NCBI GenBank assembly: GCA_947495915.1
Contig: CANMAW010000007.1
Location: 143,446-207,445, forward strand
DNA: 64,000 nucleotides
From: Maribacter algarum (ex Lu et al. 2025) (nom. illeg.)
Lineage (GTDB): Bacteria; Bacteroidota; Bacteroidia; Flavobacteriales; Flavobacteriaceae
Direction: 5' to 3'
This document shows, piece after piece, positions 62,285-64,000 of the stretch. Made by a program: the position numbers and the translations under genes. The notes beneath the pieces are model-generated. The model was not told the DNA's origin and searched no databases. It was given only the letters and a program-made list of their open reading frames with translations. The stretch's first letter is position 1; each line of letters starts with the position of its first letter.

Positions 62285-63874
62285 TTAATCTTTGGTCAAA
62301 TGACTACCCCACCAATTGTCATCTCCTATAAATTCATCAGAAAGAATTTGTAATCTATCCATTTCTAGCTGCGGTAATTTCTGAGTAAGTATTTCCTCAT
62401 GTCTTTCCGCAGCTAACATTGGGTCATATAAAGAATCAATCTCTGGTCTGTTTGCGTTTACCCCTGCCAACCATTGCAGTAATTCAGAGCGCATTGTAAT
62501 TAATTTATCAGGAAATTCAATGGCAAGATTATTTTTCTCTTCGATATCAATACTTAGATTATACAATTCATCACTACTATCTTCCCAGTAATGAATTAAC
62601 TTCCAATTACCTTTTCGTATTATCGAAGACGGACTACCTCCTTGATTTCCATAGTGCGGATAATGCCAAAATAATGGCCGTTGAACACTTAAGGACTTAC
62701 CTTCAAGTATTGGATTTAAACTAACACCATCTATATGTTGATTTGGCAGTAAATCAATATTTAACAAGTCTAAAATGGTTGGATAAAAGTCAGTTCCTAT
62801 CACTGGAAAATTGTGTTCTACACCTTTATGATTTAACCATGGAACTTTAATAAAAAAAGGTTCGCGAATACCGCCTTCCCATTGGTAACCCTTACCACCC
62901 CGCAATGGAAGATTTGAAGTTGAAAAAGAATCACCTGAAGCTACACCTCCATTATCAGAAGTAAAAATCACTATAGTTTCTCGATCAATATTAGCAGTTT
63001 TTAACGCTTGCAAAACAAGTCCCACAGCTTCATCCATACTTTCCACTAATCCCGCATATATCGGGTTATCTTGCTCATGGCGTATCGGCAAAACCTTTTC
63101 CATAACATAACCTTTTTCAGCAATTCCATTTTCTTTTGCTTTTTCCTGATATTTTTTCCATTTATGCATATCAGTTTGAATAGGGCCATGTACCGCATAA
63201 AAAGATAAAAATGCAAAGAAACTAGAATCTTTGTTCTTCTTGATAAAAGAAGAAGTTTCTTTAGCTAAACGAATAGATAAATTCTCACCATAATCAATAT
63301 TGTTCAGTTTAGGATTTTTCCATGGTGCGAAATAACCACCAATTGGGCTACCTTTATCCCAACCGCCAACGTTAATATCAAAACCATGTTCTTCAGGATA
63401 GGAACCCTCACCACCTAAATGCCATTTACCAGCGAAAAAAGTTTTATATCCCTTTGCTTTTAACACTTCTGCAATTACTAGATCTTTTTGGGGTAACTGA
63501 CGAACGTATTCGGCAGGTAATAGTTTATCATGACGTTCATGTTCACGCCATTTCTCTCCCGATTTAGCTCCTATCCAATCTGTAATTCCGTGTCGTGCTG
63601 TAAATTTACCCGTCATAATACTAGCCCGAGAAGGACTACACACACGACTTGCGGCATATCCTTGAGTAAAGATCATACCTTCATTGGCTAATTGATCAAT
63701 ATTCGGTGTTTCATAGAAGTTACTACCTGTTACACCCAAATCATGTAATCCTAAATCGTCAACCAAAATAAAAACTACATTTGGCTTTTTATTTGCTGAG
63801 AGATTCTTTCGTTGGCAGCCAGCTAAGGTTAAACTGGCTATAAAAACTAAATAAATGGTATTTCTTTGAAACAT
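62285..63874 (-). CDS. S1 family sulfatase, lipoprotein
   Basis: Arylsulfatase-type enzyme, 529 residues, with a lipoprotein signal peptide ending at Cys20 (LTLAGC). The active-site motif is CSPSR: Cys79 would be turned to formylglycine by a maturase not encoded in this window. Metal ligands Asp39/Asp40 (FILVDDLG) and the FTSDNGG motif are present. Sulfatases of this kind remove sulfate from algal polysaccharides, fitting a marine flavobacterium; the exact glycan is unknown. It lies just downstream of the rRNA operon's terminator and converges with gltD. Confidence 0.92.
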   Translation of the reverse strand: MFQRNTIYLVFIASLTLAGCQRKNLSANKKPNVVFILVDDLGLHDLGVTGSNFYETPNIDQLANEGMIFTQGYAASRVCSPSRASIMTGKFTARHGITDWIGAKSGEKWREHERHDKLLPAEYVRQLPQKDLVIAEVLKAKGYKTFFAGKWHLGGEGSYPEEHGFDINVGGWDKGSPIGGYFAPWKNPKLNNIDYGENLSIRLAKETSSFIKKNKDSSFFAFLSFYAVHGPIQTDMHKWKKYQEKAKENGIAEKGYVMEKVLPIRHEQDNPIYAGLVESMDEAVGLVLQALKTANIDRETIVIFTSDNGGVASGDSFSTSNLPLRGGKGYQWEGGIREPFFIKVPWLNHKGVEHNFPVIGTDFYPTILDLLNIDLLPNQHIDGVSLNPILEGKSLSVQRPLFWHYPHYGNQGGSPSSIIRKGNWKLIHYWEDSSDELYNLSIDIEEKNNLAIEFPDKLITMRSELLQWLAGVNANRPEIDSLYDPMLAAERHEEILTQKLPQLEMDRLQILSDEFIGDDNWWGSHLTKD

Positions 63875-63922
63875 TGATTGGCTTTTTCCAAATATAGCAA
63901 AATCCCATTAGTCAAAATTTCC

Positions 63923-63959
63923 AAAAAAAAAAGTCCTTTACATTTCTGTAAAGGACTTT
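63923..63959 (-). terminator. Terminator of the rRNA operon
   Basis: AAAGTCCTTTACA pairs with TGTAAAGGACTTT (perfect 13-bp stem, TTTC/GAAA loop), followed on the minus strand by a T-run. It ends the rRNA transcript that enters from the right. Confidence 0.95.
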
Positions 63960-63963
63960 CGAA

Positions 63964-64000
63964 GAAGGCGGCTACCTACTCTCCCACTTGGTGTAGCAGT
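63964..64000 (-). rRNA. rrf: 5S rRNA, 3' end (cut by the window)
   Basis: The minus strand reads ACTGCTACACCAAGTGGGAG, then AGTAGGTAGCCGCCTTC, the conserved 3' end of bacterial 5S rRNA. The rest of the gene and the 23S/16S lie beyond the window. The exact 3' end is uncertain by a few bases. Confidence 0.9.

Noticed and set aside
1..64000. CRISPR arrays, prophage, insertion sequences or toxin-antitoxin pairs
   Set aside because: No regularly spaced repeats, transposase, integrase or capsid-like proteins were found on reading; small frames are mostly antisense shadows of housekeeping genes.

Overview
The window is chromosomal DNA from a member of the Bacteroidota, almost certainly a marine or environmental Flavobacteriaceae. 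The evidence is the gldJ and porV genes of gliding and type IX secretion, a PafA-type phosphatase, DUF5686 and TonB/ExbBD envelope proteins, a chromosomal subclass B1 metallo-beta-lactamase, a lipoprotein sulfatase, AT-rich intergenic DNA, few Shine-Dalgarno sequences, and promoter boxes of the TAnnTTTG type. The genus cannot be fixed from sequence reading alone.

Layout. Positions 1-7.5 kb: 5' part of metK with a SAM-II-like riboswitch leader, a deoxynucleoside kinase, a PepE dipeptidase, an App1-type phosphatase, a TonB protein followed by a TonB-like stub, and membrane-bound plus soluble pyrophosphatases. 7.7-16.6 kb: a DUF5686 outer membrane protein, PDH E1 beta, a perfect 26-bp palindrome in front of etfBA, a bifunctional nuclease family protein, a CNT nucleoside transporter with an extra N-terminal domain, and thyA. 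16.9-21.7 kb: an egtB-egtD-DUF427 ergothioneine cluster, a CBM48-like protein, a class V aminotransferase and folA. 21.7-30.4 kb: murI, pafA, mlaEF, a B1 metallo-beta-lactamase, DUF389, a mannose-1-phosphate guanylyltransferase, a SprT-like protein and a cyclophilin. 30.4-40.4 kb: SDR, M28 peptidase, PDH E2 and E1 alpha, cdd, a small membrane protein, porV, gldJ and murF. In related flavobacteria porU lies between porV and gldJ; here there is only a 464-bp non-coding gap.

40.5-48.5 kb: an MscS channel, a small protein and an ECF sigma factor in one operon; a 50-residue membrane protein not called by a length-limited gene search; two tRNA-Val genes (GAC and UAC); a DUF2231/cytochrome c/leucine-rich-repeat protein; a PfpI-like protein; a GH3-like adenylating enzyme; a zincin; and an ArsC-like protein lacking the catalytic cysteine. 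48.6-64 kb: folC, tonB, exbD and exbB, nhaD, an amino-acid dehydrogenase, an acyl-CoA dehydrogenase, gltBD, a sulfatase, and the 3' end of a 5S rRNA with a strong terminator at the right edge.

Functional themes: folate and dTMP metabolism (thyA, folA, folC, dNK, cdd, CNT transporter); ammonium assimilation (gltBD, dehydrogenase); central carbon and electron flow (PDH, EtfAB, acyl-CoA dehydrogenase); envelope energetics and transport (M-PPase, NhaD, ExbBD-TonB, MlaEF); and secretion/gliding (GldJ, PorV). No phage, insertion sequence, CRISPR array or dedicated defence island was seen. The best leads are the missing porU, the egt cluster between thyA and folA, the B1 metallo-beta-lactamase beside mlaEF, the palindrome before etfBA, the metK leader, and the fused or unusual proteins listed as findings.
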